Source of the DNA: Bacteroidetes bacterium QS_9_68_14
GTDB taxonomy: Bacteria; Bacteroidota; Rhodothermia; Rhodothermales; Salinibacteraceae
DNA: 62,200 nt
Reading direction: 5' to 3'
NCBI GenBank assembly: GCA_003022535.1
Contig: PXTT01000028.1
Coordinates: 1 to 62,200, forward strand
The notes under the pieces were generated by a model. It searched no databases. It had not been told where the DNA came from and worked only from the letters and a program-made list of their open reading frames with translations. Shown one piece after another: positions 54,433 through 62,200 of this stretch (positions within the stretch are counted from its first letter, which is position 1; every line of letters starts with the position of its first letter). The position numbers were made by a program, and so were the translations under genes.

Positions 54433-55374
54433 TCATGCTTCTGCGCCCAGCCGCACGGCCCACCAGTCGCCCTCGGTCTTTTCCTCACGGAAGGCAAGGC
54501 CCTCCGCAGCCGCGCGCCGACGGATGGGCGCGCGGTCGCCTTTCAGCAGGCCCGACAAGACGACCTGCCCGCCGGGCGCGAGTTTTCGGCGGAAGGCCGG
54601 GAGCAGGTCCAGCAGCGCGCTACGGTTGATGTTGGCGAGGATGAGATCGAAGCCGTCTTCATCGGGCACCGCCTCGGCGAGCGGACCGGCACGCAGGACT
54701 ACCCGGTCGGCGGCCTCGTTGCGGGCGAGGTTCTCGCGGGCGTTGCCGAGGACGCGCGCGTCGGCATCGAAGGCCACGATGCGCGCGGCCCCCAGGCGCA
54801 CCGCCGCGATGGCGAGCACGCCCGTGCCGGTGCCGGCGTCGAGCACGTGCCGCCCGCCCTGCGCGCCCTTCTCCCCCAGCAGGCGCAACGCGAGGCGCGT
54901 GGACTCGTGGTGGCCCGTGCCGAAGCTCATCTGTGGGTTGATGCGCAGCACCCGTCGCGGGTCGTGGCCCGCGGGCGGCTCGGTGCCGGTGGGCACGATG
55001 ACGAACGGCCCGGCGCGGACGGACGTGAGGCGCTCTTCCCAGACCGCGTTCCAGTTTTTGGCCATCACGGGCCGGGGCGCAGGGACGTTCTCGAACCCAA
55101 GAGCGGCAAGGCGCTTTTCCAACCGCTCCTGCGCGCGGCTGCTCCAGCGGGTGGCGGGCACGTAGGCGCGCAGGCGTTCGTCTTCCTGCCAGAAGCGCTC
55201 GAAGCCCAGCGCGTCGAGGGCGGCGATCAGGCAGGCATGTCGCTCCTGGTCGGCCGGGAGCATCAGTTCAAGCGTGTCGGAGTCGGGAGCGGCGTCTTCT
55301 TCGATGCGAGGTAGGGGAAGCGTAGCAAAAACCGAATGCGCTCGGTAAAACGGAATTGCCGGCGAGGGGATCAC
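54433..55374 (-). CDS. prmA: Ribosomal protein L11 methyltransferase PrmA
   Basis: 313 residues. SAM-binding motif HVLDAGTGTGVLAIAAVRLG, FDADARVLGNARENLARNEA, and FDLILANINRSALLDLLPAF, with the MSFGTGHHESTRLALRLL block before it. It methylates lysines of ribosomal protein L11. The family core begins near TLELMLPADQERH, so the start is uncertain: ATG 55374 includes about 37 extra residues, ATG 55263 begins just inside the first strand. Confidence 0.88.
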   Translation of the reverse strand: MIPSPAIPFYRAHSVFATLPLPRIEEDAAPDSDTLELMLPADQERHACLIAALDALGFERFWQEDERLRAYVPATRWSSRAQERLEKRLAALGFENVPAPRPVMAKNWNAVWEERLTSVRAGPFVIVPTGTEPPAGHDPRRVLRINPQMSFGTGHHESTRLALRLLGEKGAQGGRHVLDAGTGTGVLAIAAVRLGAARIVAFDADARVLGNARENLARNEAADRVVLRAGPLAEAVPDEDGFDLILANINRSALLDLLPAFRRKLAPGGQVVLSGLLKGDRAPIRRRAAAEGLAFREEKTEGDWWAVRLGAEA

Positions 55375-55490
55375 CCTGCTCCCGGAAGGGACGCTCTCGT
55401 CCCCCCATGCTTGCCTCTTCCGCGTCCCAGTGGCGCTCGCTCGTGTAGCGTGCGCGAGGGCTGGCCTCTGCCTGCACGCCGTCGCGGCGA

Positions 55491-55890
55491 GTGCTGGGCC
55501 TCATGGCAGGTGCGGGCCTGGGCGGCGGGCTTGCCCTGCGGCTCTTGGCCGCGGCGGGGTTGCCGGGCGCGGCGGCAGGGCTGCGCGAGGGTCTCGTTCA
55601 GGACGCCGTGACCGGGGAAAGGCCGCAGGTCGTGGCCACCGCCGCGGAGGGACCCGTTCCGATCGGCAAGCGGGGAGACCTGCGCGCGCTCCTCGAGCGC
55701 GCCCTCAAGCCCGCCTCCCGCTCTCTTCAGCAGCGCGGCGGCGAACAGGCCGCCCCGTCGGCTCCGCTTCGGGCGCAAGCGCGGCTCGCCCCGACGCCCA
55801 CGACGCGCCCGACGTGGAGGCGCTCATCCACGAGCGGCGCTCCGGCGGGGTGGGCGTGCCCCTGATGCGCCGCCTGATGGCTCTCCTGCA
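55491..55890 (+). pseudogene. Frameshifted, truncated gene fragment
   Basis: From GTG 55491 a frame encodes a hydrophobic start (GLMAGAGLGGGLALRLLAAA) and GLREGLVQDAVTGERPQVVA, then VPIGKRGDLRALLERALKPA. Near 55770-55800 the coding feel moves to another frame, which reads DAPDVEALIHERRSGGVGVP and LMRRLMALLQ before stopping abruptly near 55890, inside the 3' end of the convergent ubiE gene. I do not recognise the protein. Looks like a broken gene cut at a deletion. Confidence 0.4.
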
Positions 55891-56660
55891 AGCCCCACGT
55901 ACAGCGACGCGATGCCGAACGGGAAAAGCGGGCGCCAGCGGGTCCGGCGGAAGCCCGCGCGGCGCATCCGGCGTAGGAAGGCGGGGCCGTCCGGGAAGGC
56001 GCGGACGGAGGCCGGCAGGTAGCGGTACGCGCCCGCATCGCCGGAGACGAGCCGCCCGATGCGCGGGAGCACGTGGCGCGCGTAAACGTCGTAGAGCAAC
56101 CGAAAGACCGGCGCGCGAGGCCGGCTGAACTCCAGCACCACGACCGCCCCGCCGGGCCGAAGGACGCGCCGCAATTCGCGCAGGCCCGCGCCGAGGTCTT
56201 CGTAGTTGCGCACGCCGAAGGCCACGAACGCCCCGTCGAAGGCATCGTCGGCGAAAGACAGATCCGTCGCGTCGCCGCGGTCCAGTCGCACGCGCCCGCC
56301 GAGGCGGCGTTGCCGCGCCTTCGCTCGCCCGCGCCGCAGCATGTTCTCGGCCAGGTCCACGCCGGTCACCTCAGCGCCCGGGAACGCCTCCGCCGCGCGA
56401 ATCGCCAGGTCGGCCGTACCGGTGGCCGCGTCGAGCAAGCGCTCTGGCGCACGCCCCTCCGGCAACGCCCGGCGAAGCGCCCGGATGGCCCGGCGGCGCC
56501 ACCAGCGGTCCACGCCGAAGCTCAGGACCCGGTTCAGGAGGTCGTAGCGCGGGGCGATGCGGTCGAACATCGCCTCGATGGCGCGCCCCTTCCCCTCCAC
56601 TTCGCCGATGGGCGGCGCCTCGGATGATCGATTTGGGATTTGGAATTTAGAATCGTTCAC
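55824..56660 (-). CDS. ubiE: Ubiquinone/menaquinone methyltransferase UbiE/MenG
   Basis: 278 residues. AMFDRIAPRYDLLNRVLSFG, LLDAATGTADLAIRAAEAFP, VTGVDLAENMLRRGR and DAFDGAFVAFGVRNYEDLGA are all diagnostic. It methylates demethylmenaquinone, the last step of menaquinone synthesis. The family normally ends soon after GIASLYVG; here an atypical tail LAGEPSGGASGARPPRRSAA replaces the native stop. Start is GTG 56660; a GTG at 56600 just before the conserved region is an alternative because the first 20 residues cover AT-rich, non-coding-looking sequence. Confidence 0.9.
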   Translation of the reverse strand: MNDSKFQIPNRSSEAPPIGEVEGKGRAIEAMFDRIAPRYDLLNRVLSFGVDRWWRRRAIRALRRALPEGRAPERLLDAATGTADLAIRAAEAFPGAEVTGVDLAENMLRRGRAKARQRRLGGRVRLDRGDATDLSFADDAFDGAFVAFGVRNYEDLGAGLRELRRVLRPGGAVVVLEFSRPRAPVFRLLYDVYARHVLPRIGRLVSGDAGAYRYLPASVRAFPDGPAFLRRMRRAGFRRTRWRPLFPFGIASLYVGLAGEPSGGASGARPPRRSAARG

Positions 56661-56732
56661 CGGCAGGCCACGCGTTGCGCTCGAGAAACCTCCACATCCA
56701 CGGCCTCTCCCCTTTCAAACCTTTCCCTTCTT

Positions 56733-56780
56733 CACCTCAACACTTGCGTGGGCTTCTAACTCAACACTTGCGTGAGCTTC
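56733..56780. repeat. 24-base tandem duplication at the pfkA stop codon
   Basis: CACCTCAACACTTGCGTGGGCTTC (56733-56756) and TAACTCAACACTTGCGTGAGCTTC (56757-56780) are adjacent and 21/24 identical. The second copy encodes the last seven residues KLTQVLS of PfkA; the first lies just beyond the stop. Confidence 0.85.
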
Positions 56781-57739
56781 AGCAGCTCGTAGTCGATGCT
56801 CTTTTTGCGCCGGCCGACTCCGCGCAGGCCCGTCAGCCTCAGCTCGCCGTTGACCATGCCGACCATGACGCTGGTGTGGCCATCCATCAGGGCATCCACG
56901 GCGGAGGCACCGAGGCGGCTGGCCAGAACGCGGTCGCGCGCAGTGGGCGCCCCGCCACGCTGGGTGTGGCCCAGGATGCACACGCGCAGGTCGATCTCGT
57001 CGAAGGAACCGTCGGACTGGAGCTCGCGCTTGAGCTTCTCGGCCCCCCCAAGCTCGTCGCCCTCGGCAACCACGACGATGGAAGAGCGCGTCTGCGCAGT
57101 CATCAGCGAGTGAATGCGCTCCTTGATCTCGTCCATGTTCGTAACGGTCTCGGGGATCAAGACCAGCTCGGCCCCGCCGCCGATGCCGCTGTTGAGCGCG
57201 ATGAAGCCCGCGTCGCGACCCATCACCTCCACCAGAAAGAGGCGGTCGTGCGCGTCGGCGGTGTCGCGGATGCGGTCGATGTTCTCGATGGCCGTATTCA
57301 GCGCCGAGTCGTAGCCAATGGTCTCGTCGGTGCCGTAAAGATCGTTGTCGATGGTGCCGGGGCAGCCAATGATGGGCACGTCGTGCTCGTCGTGGAAGAG
57401 CGCCCCGCCGGCAAAGGTGCCGTCCCCGCCGATGGCCACGAGCGCGTCGAGCCCAGCTTCCTCGACGTGGCAGGCAGCCTGCTGGCGCCCCTCTTCCCCG
57501 AAGAAGCGCGGCGAGCGGGCGCTTTTGAGAATCGTTCCCCCCATCTGCACGATGTTCGAGACGGAGCGCCCGTCCATTTCCACGAAGTCGCCCTCGATGA
57601 GCCCTTCGTACCCGCGCCGGATGCCCCACACGTCCAAGTCGTGCGCGATGGCAGTGCGGGTGATGGCGCGCACGCAGGCGTTCATGCCAGGGGCGTCGCC
57701 TCCGCTGGTGAGGATGCCGAGACGGCGAATCGAGCGCAT
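56756..57739 (-). CDS. pfkA: ATP-dependent 6-phosphofructokinase
   Basis: 327 residues catalysing fructose-6-phosphate phosphorylation in glycolysis. LGILTSGGDAPGMNACVRAI, GGDGTFAGG, the catalytic PGTIDNDLYGTDETIGYDSA, EVMGRDAGFIA and ILGHTQRGGAPTARDRVLAS are present. The Gly after GD in the ATP loop fits ATP rather than PPi use. ATG 57739. Confidence 0.95.
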   Translation of the reverse strand: MRSIRRLGILTSGGDAPGMNACVRAITRTAIAHDLDVWGIRRGYEGLIEGDFVEMDGRSVSNIVQMGGTILKSARSPRFFGEEGRQQAACHVEEAGLDALVAIGGDGTFAGGALFHDEHDVPIIGCPGTIDNDLYGTDETIGYDSALNTAIENIDRIRDTADAHDRLFLVEVMGRDAGFIALNSGIGGGAELVLIPETVTNMDEIKERIHSLMTAQTRSSIVVVAEGDELGGAEKLKRELQSDGSFDEIDLRVCILGHTQRGGAPTARDRVLASRLGASAVDALMDGHTSVMVGMVNGELRLTGLRGVGRRKKSIDYELLKLTQVLS

Positions 57740-57793
57740 GAACGGTTCGGTTTGGAGTTGGGGTTTCGAGTTGGTCAGCGTTTCGAGACGACT

Positions 57794-58894
57794 TCAGTAC
57801 CCGCCGCCGGTGTTGCTGCTCGCGCTTGTGTTGCTTTCAGAGGCGCTTCCGTCCGCGCTGCCTTCGCCGAAAACCGGACGCGCGACAATGATGCCCGTTT
57901 GGCTGTCTACGCCCTGCACGTACGCCTGGAGGTCCGGCGAGATCTTGACGCCGCCGCTGGTAGAGGCGTGCAGAAGCCCCGTCGTGTCAGATTCGCCGCC
58001 GGAGGTGCTTTTGTAGACGAGGCCGGTGTGCGTCACGTCGAGTCCGTCGATGTCGGTGGACGTGGAAATTAGGTCGCCGGCCTTCAGCTTCGGGTAGACC
58101 GCGCGGATGCTGTCTTGCGGGATGAAGCGGTAGCGCATCGTACGCGAAAGGCGTTGCTCGACCTGCTGGATGCACCGGTAGAGACTGTCGCTTTCGAGCT
58201 GCGGATACTCGCCGCGATGAGCGCTCATGAAGCCGTACTGGAAGCCGGGCCGCCGCCGCCCGCCGATCTCTTCGGTCACGTTGCGCAGGACGCCCTGCTC
58301 CTCAGCTTGGCGGACGAAGGCGGTGTAGTAGTGCATCCGGTTGCAGTAGCCGATCTCCCCGTCCCGGTAGCGAAGCCGACGCGTGTAGTCTTTGTATTGG
58401 TCGTAGGTCGGGGAGCCGCTTTTCACCGCGCGCGCCATCGCCAGCACGGCCTCGTCGAACGTGAAGCAGTCGAAGCCATCGAGACGGCAGACGAGCTGCT
58501 CGGGCGGGTCCTGCCCGAGCGTCTGGTCGAGCGGGCCTTTCAGGTACGGCCGCCCGAGGAACTGCTGGCCCAGCGCCTGCACGACCTCGCCGGCCGGTCG
58601 CTCCGCGAGGTCCTGCTCCTTAGCCTGCTGCATGACGGCCTGAAAGCGCGCTCGCGTGGCGCTGTCGGGCGGGATGTCGGCCACGTCCACAGAGTCCCTC
58701 GGCGGCATCGTCGGCGCGGAGGGCGACGGGCCCTGCGTGACGTCCTGACCCGTGGCAGTGCTACCGGCGCCCGACGGGGCGGGGTCGCCCGCGCACCCGC
58801 TCGCCGCGATGAGGGTGGCCACGAGGCCCCCCAGGAGCACGGCGCGAGGCGAGCGGGCGGACAGTCGGACAACGGGCAGTCGAACAAGATGCAC
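57794..58894 (-). CDS. DUF1460 lipoprotein (amidase-like)
   Basis: 366 residues from GTG 58894: signal and lipobox (AVLLGGLVATLIAASGCAGD), an acidic linker, then the DUF1460 domain with LVCRLDGFDCFTFDEAVLAM (candidate catalytic cysteine), GYCNRMHYYTAFVRQ and DIDGLDVTHTGLVYKSTSGG (candidate histidine). DUF1460 enzymes are NlpC/P60-like amidases acting on peptidoglycan peptides. A TTG about 27 bases upstream could also be the start. Ser/Gly-rich tail. Confidence 0.83.
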   Translation of the reverse strand: MHLVRLPVVRLSARSPRAVLLGGLVATLIAASGCAGDPAPSGAGSTATGQDVTQGPSPSAPTMPPRDSVDVADIPPDSATRARFQAVMQQAKEQDLAERPAGEVVQALGQQFLGRPYLKGPLDQTLGQDPPEQLVCRLDGFDCFTFDEAVLAMARAVKSGSPTYDQYKDYTRRLRYRDGEIGYCNRMHYYTAFVRQAEEQGVLRNVTEEIGGRRRPGFQYGFMSAHRGEYPQLESDSLYRCIQQVEQRLSRTMRYRFIPQDSIRAVYPKLKAGDLISTSTDIDGLDVTHTGLVYKSTSGGESDTTGLLHASTSGGVKISPDLQAYVQGVDSQTGIIVARPVFGEGSADGSASESNTSASSNTGGGY

Positions 58895-58925
58895 GGGCAG
58901 TAAGCAGCGTTGCAAAAGGCGGGTT

Positions 58926-59636
58926 TCAGTCGAGGCCGGTTCCGTCGGGCGCGTCCGCCCTCGTGGAGGACGCCCCGCGAGAGCGGTCTGTTTCACGAGG
59001 GGCCTCAGCGAGCGCTTCGTGACCGGCGGGATCGTCGTCCTGCCACCGTACCTCGGCGCGGAGGGCCTCGGCGAGACGATGGTGGTACTCGGCGCGCGGA
59101 ATCTCGGTCCCGCCAAACTGCTCGAGGTGCGCGTTGCCATACTGCGTGTCGAGCAGGCGGTAGCCTCGCCGTCGCAGGTGGCCCACCAGGTGCACGAGCG
59201 CGACCTTCGAGGCATTGGATTCTCGGTAAAACATGGACTCCCCGAAGAAAGCGCCGCCGAGGGCCACGCCGTAAAGCCCGCCGGCCAGCGCGCCCTCCTC
59301 GGTCCACGCCTCCACGCTGTGGGCCGGGCCGGCGCGGTGAAGCGCCCGGTACGCGTGCTGGATGCGCGGCGTGATCCAGGTGCGCTGGCGGGCGGCGCAG
59401 CCGGCGATGACGCGAGGGAACGCCTCGTCGCAGGTCACACGGAAGCGGCCCTGCCGCACCAGACGCGCCAGGCTCGACGGCACGTGGAAGCGGTCATCGA
59501 GCGGAAGGATGCCGCGCGGGTCGGGGGCGTACCAGCGTACCGCACCGGTTCGGTCGTCGCCCATCGGGAAGGCCCCGGCGCAGTAGGCGCGCACGAGACC
59601 CTTCGGCGTCAGGTCCAGTTCGGGCGGCGTGGCCAT
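58926..59636 (-). CDS. aat: Leucyl/phenylalanyl-tRNA-protein transferase
   Basis: 236 residues. YCAGAFPMGDDRTGAVRWYA and PDPRGILPLDD at the N-terminus, SVEAWTEEGALAGGLYGVAL and GESMFYRESNASKVALVHL in the core, LLDTQYGNAHLEQFGG near the end. It adds Leu or Phe to N-terminal Arg/Lys of proteins for N-end-rule degradation. A 30-residue hydrophilic tail follows the family core. Confidence 0.93.
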   Translation of the reverse strand: MATPPELDLTPKGLVRAYCAGAFPMGDDRTGAVRWYAPDPRGILPLDDRFHVPSSLARLVRQGRFRVTCDEAFPRVIAGCAARQRTWITPRIQHAYRALHRAGPAHSVEAWTEEGALAGGLYGVALGGAFFGESMFYRESNASKVALVHLVGHLRRRGYRLLDTQYGNAHLEQFGGTEIPRAEYHHRLAEALRAEVRWQDDDPAGHEALAEAPRETDRSRGASSTRADAPDGTGLD

Positions 59637-59764
59637 GCGCGCGTGCCGCGGTGGGCGTGCGTCAAGATCGGGTCGCGTCGAGCAGAGCCCCTTTCTTCGA
59701 GGCGCTCGCGTGTTGTATCCTGTGTGCCCATGCGCGGTTCACTTGCCTGCCCCTTTTCTTCCCC

Positions 59765-60358
59765 ATGTCCGCCGGCCGCGACTCCTCTTCTTCCGACCAC
59801 GACGAACCGCTTGAGGGCACGCCCTACCGGGCGCTCCTTTCCGGGGGGCCGTCGTTCGACCTCACGATCCGCGAAGATGGCGGCGCGCTCGTTCTCCAGG
59901 CCGTCACGGGCGAGGACGAGACCGGCGCCCCGCGCGAGCCTGTCACGTACCGCTTCGAGCAGACCCGCGAGGCCGGCCACGCTCTCTTGGTGGCCAACGG
60001 GCGCAGCGTCCCGCTCACCATCACCGAGGCGGGCGCGGGAGAGGTGCGCGTCACCATCGGCGGGCGCACGCAAACGGTGCAGGTGAAGGGCGAGACGGCG
60101 CTGCTTCTGGAACGCTTCGGCATCGCGGAGAGCGCCGGCGCGGGCGAGGCGGAGGTGCAGGCTCCCATGCCGGGGCTGGTGGTGCGCGTGCTGGTGAGCG
60201 AGGGCGACGAGGTGAACGAGGGCGACGGCCTGCTGGTGCTGGAGGCGATGAAGATGGAAAACGAGTTGCGCGCCCCGGCCGCCGGCACCGTCGCCGCGCT
60301 GCACACCGAGGAAGGCGCCTCCGCCGACAAGGGCGCGGTGCTGGTGGAGATTGAGTAG
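59765..60358 (+). CDS. Biotin carboxyl carrier protein of an acyl-CoA carboxylase
   Basis: 197 residues. The last 80 form a biotinyl domain with APMPGLVVRVLVSEGDEVNE and the biotin-acceptor lysine in VLEAMKMENEL. The first 110 residues are a linking domain with TIREDGGALVLQAVTG. Likely the carrier of a propionyl- or pyruvate-type carboxylase whose other subunits are elsewhere. ATG 59765 preceded by a T/C-rich tract. Confidence 0.9.
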   Translation: MSAGRDSSSSDHDEPLEGTPYRALLSGGPSFDLTIREDGGALVLQAVTGEDETGAPREPVTYRFEQTREAGHALLVANGRSVPLTITEAGAGEVRVTIGGRTQTVQVKGETALLLERFGIAESAGAGEAEVQAPMPGLVVRVLVSEGDEVNEGDGLLVLEAMKMENELRAPAAGTVAALHTEEGASADKGAVLVEIE

Positions 60359-60438
60359 AGGGGGCGGGGAGTGGGAGTACGCGGGAAAGAGAGCGGGAGC
60401 GCAGGAGCGGAGACGATATCAGCAAGTTGCAACGCAGA

Positions 60439-61491
60439 ATGGAAGACCGCTCGCGCCCTCCCTCGCACGCCCCCCCGTCTCCTCGCACCCTCGTCACCGG
60501 CGCGACGGGGTTTATCGGATCGGTGCTGGCGCGGCAGCTCGGGGAGAATGGACGCGCGGTGCGCATCTTCCGGCGCCCCTCCTCGCAGCTGGACCTGCTG
60601 GAGCGCGAGGGCGTGGCCGGGGCCGTCGAGCACGCTACGGGCACGCTCGAAGACCCCCGCAGCCTGCGGCGCGCGATGCAGGGCGTGCGGCGCGTCTATC
60701 ACGTGGCCGGGCTGGTGGGGCCGGGCCGCCGCGCTTCACGTCGGGCGCTTCGCAGCGCCAACGTCGAAGGCACCGCCCACGTCGTCAACGCCGCGCTGGC
60801 GGCCGAGCCCGGCCCTCAGCGGTTGGTCTTCACCTCCAGCATCGCCGCGCTGGGCCCACCCGCCCCCGACGCGCGCGGCAACGGCGCCCCGCTCGTCGAC
60901 GAGACGGCGACGTGGTCTGGCGCCGGGCGCTCCCCCGCGCCCTACGCCCGCTCGAAGCGCGATGCGGAGCGCGAGGTGCACCGCGGCCTCGCCGAGGGGC
61001 TGCCTGAGGCAGCGATCGTGAACCCGGCGGTCGTCTTCGGGCCGGGGCGCGCGGGAGAAGGCACGCGCCGCCTGGTATCCCTTGCGCGGCAAGGCCGCCT
61101 CGTCGTCGCCCCGCCCGGCACGACCTGCGTGGCCGATGTGGAAGACGTGGCCGATGGGCACCGCCGCGCCATGCGCCACGGCACGTTGGGGCGCCGCTAC
61201 GTGCTGGGCGGGGAGAACCCGTCGTGGCGCGCCCTCTTTGCCACGCTGGCGCGGGCCTTCGGGCAGCGCCCGCCGCGCTTCACGCTCCCGCCCGCGCTTC
61301 TGAAGGCCGCCGGGGCGGCCGCGGGCGCGTTCTCGACGCTCACGCGCACGACTCCGGTGTTCTCGCGGCAGGCCGCGCGCGCTCTTGCCGCCACGCACCA
61401 CTACTCCAACCGTCGCGCCCGCGAGGAGCTCGGCTGCTCCTTCCGCTCCTTTGCCCAGACGGCCCAGCGGCTCGCCCGTGAGCTACGCTGA
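60439..61491 (+). CDS. NAD-dependent epimerase/dehydratase (extended SDR)
   Basis: 350 residues. Rossmann start TLVTGATGFIGSVLARQLGE, YHVAGLVGPGR, the serine in FTSSIAALGPPAP, the catalytic YxxxK in APYARSKRDAERE, and NPAVVFGPGRAGEG. Resembles dihydroflavonol-4-reductase/HpnA-like proteins; substrate unknown. ATG 60439; a TTG at 60427 is possible. Confidence 0.88.
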   Translation: MEDRSRPPSHAPPSPRTLVTGATGFIGSVLARQLGENGRAVRIFRRPSSQLDLLEREGVAGAVEHATGTLEDPRSLRRAMQGVRRVYHVAGLVGPGRRASRRALRSANVEGTAHVVNAALAAEPGPQRLVFTSSIAALGPPAPDARGNGAPLVDETATWSGAGRSPAPYARSKRDAEREVHRGLAEGLPEAAIVNPAVVFGPGRAGEGTRRLVSLARQGRLVVAPPGTTCVADVEDVADGHRRAMRHGTLGRRYVLGGENPSWRALFATLARAFGQRPPRFTLPPALLKAAGAAAGAFSTLTRTTPVFSRQAARALAATHHYSNRRAREELGCSFRSFAQTAQRLARELR

Positions 61492-61602
61492 CGGCCGCGG
61501 CAGCGACACGGCACGGCCTGCGAAACGGCCGGGCGAAGCGAGAAACAGCTCGCTCGTGCGTTGCTTTTGCCGCCCGTCTCCTTTTCCGCTCCCGTCTGCC
61601 CG

Positions 61603-61815
61603 CTACGCGTCCTTTATGCGCTTGGCGCGCTCCTCGGGCGTCTCGTCCTCGCGCGCCTTCTCGCGCTCGTGCTCGCGGACCTTTTCCTCGTCGAGTTCAA
61701 CATGCTCCTTGTGCGTGCCTTGCTGGTGCGGCGTGCCCGCCGGGTCGGTTCCCACGCTCGGGGCAGGCGTTTCGCGTTCTTCGTTGGCATCGCGTTCAGC
61801 ATCGGAGTCGGCCAT
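61603..61815 (-). CDS. Small highly charged protein
   Basis: 70 residues, almost wholly charged and polar: MADSDAERDANEERETPAPS, then EHVELDEEKVREHEREKARE and DETPEERAKRIKDA. Disordered or helical, without a domain I recognise; similar hydrophilic small proteins are stress-associated in some halophiles. ATG 61815. Confidence 0.55.
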   Translation of the reverse strand: MADSDAERDANEERETPAPSVGTDPAGTPHQQGTHKEHVELDEEKVREHEREKAREDETPEERAKRIKDA

Positions 61816-61904
61816 AGCAGGCAGTGTGCGTTCGAGAGAAGAAATGAAGGCTTTCGTCGGAGGGGCAAACGCCTGCGGCGGGCGTTGCTGGTGAGCGCCC
61901 TGCT

Positions 61905-62200
61905 TCACCAAATTCGCCCTGAGCCGCTTTCGCCCGGCCCTTGTGTGGTGATAAGGTCTACGTAACGGCGCCCGCGCGGGGCCAGCGAGCAGTCGGGCGT
62001 CGCGCCTCCGAGGTGCTCGTAGGTCAGGTGCCCGCACGAGACCCCGTCCGGCACGCTCGAGGGGGCGCCCATCGTGACCGTCGGCTCGCTGACCGCTCGG
62101 GCGTAGGGGCGCACCTTCAGCGGAAAGCCCCCGCGCGTGAAGCTCATCTCCCACGCCTGCGCGCTGTCGGTGGCGGCGCCTTCCGGCGGGCGCATCCACG
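61905..62200 (-). CDS. Unrecognised protein, 5' end beyond the window
   Basis: The minus-strand frame is open to the right edge and ends at 61905. It reads AQAWEMSFTRGGFPLKVRPY, GVSCGHLTYEHLGGATPDCS and RRYVDLITTQGPGESGSGRIW. The internal Cys-His spacing is suggestive of a folded enzyme, but no family can be named from the tail. The ATG at 62195 may be internal. Confidence 0.5.
   Translation of the reverse strand, partial: WMRPPEGAATDSAQAWEMSFTRGGFPLKVRPYARAVSEPTVTMGAPSSVPDGVSCGHLTYEHLGGATPDCSLAPRGRRYVDLITTQGPGESGSGRIW

Overview
The window is about 62 kb of very GC-rich bacterial chromosome (roughly two thirds G+C) with about 58 protein genes, no rRNA, no tRNA that I could find, no CRISPR array and no recognisable transposase. 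The gene set (carboxypeptidase-regulatory-domain envelope protein, PyrR next to PyrB, ATP-type phosphofructokinase, Mrp carrier lacking the usual CxxC, HSDR_N_2 protein, DdrA/Rad52-like annealing protein) together with acidic proteins and almost no Shine-Dalgarno sequences points to the Bacteroidota/Rhodothermota side of the tree, perhaps a halophilic Rhodothermales-type organism (Salinibacter or Rubricoccus relatives). That placement is an inference from content, not a search.

Layout. 0-8.3 kb: DdrA/Rad52-like protein, a secreted beta-propeller/CehA-like protein, methionine sulfoxide reductase B with a DUF433/DUF5615 toxin-antitoxin pair inserted at its 3' end, an acyl-CoA synthetase and an envelope protein. 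8.3-21.5 kb: YraN, a GbsR-type regulator, a SAM-cleaving DUF62 enzyme, a sigma-factor-like membrane protein, NADP isocitrate dehydrogenase, a quinone-reductase-like enzyme, ComF, YjbQ, a nucleotidyltransferase pair, then the fatty-acid beta-oxidation pair FadI/FadJ. 21.5-33 kb: a zone full of truncated and broken genes (membrane fragment, DUF255 fragment, K+ channel missing its tail, Na+/H+ antiporter, alcohol dehydrogenase, DtxR regulator) mixed with intact metabolic enzymes (PfpI, SDR, nicotinamidase, aldehyde dehydrogenase, thioesterase, metallo-beta-lactamase, saccharopine-dehydrogenase-like). 33-36.8 kb: ZIP metal transporter behind a DtxR-type operator, guanine deaminase, CysQ, small proteins.

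36.8-43.5 kb is the most interesting stretch. An ABC ATPase, a FtsX-like permease and an AttH/CrtC-like lipoprotein form an Att-type export operon, and a low-GC pair, an AAA15/OLD-type ATPase and a TOPRIM-like protein, has been inserted cleanly between the permease and the lipoprotein on the same strand. I read it as a candidate two-gene anti-phage module riding on a housekeeping transcript. 43.6-62.2 kb: two fused nucleotidyltransferase-HEPN proteins, PyrB/PyrR, DUF58, an M20 peptidase, two paralogous lipoproteins, a voltage-sensor-only membrane protein, NifU/Mrp Fe-S assembly, PrmA, UbiE, PfkA, a DUF1460 lipoprotein, Aat, a biotin carrier protein and an epimerase.

Two window-wide signals stand out. 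The 7-mer GCGTTGC/GCAACGC occurs roughly 90 times by my manual count, against about 14 expected from base composition. Start codons are usually preceded by C/T-rich tracts rather than by a Shine-Dalgarno sequence, and the two clear exceptions with a perfect AGGAGG are exactly the antitoxin gene and the inserted AAA ATPase.
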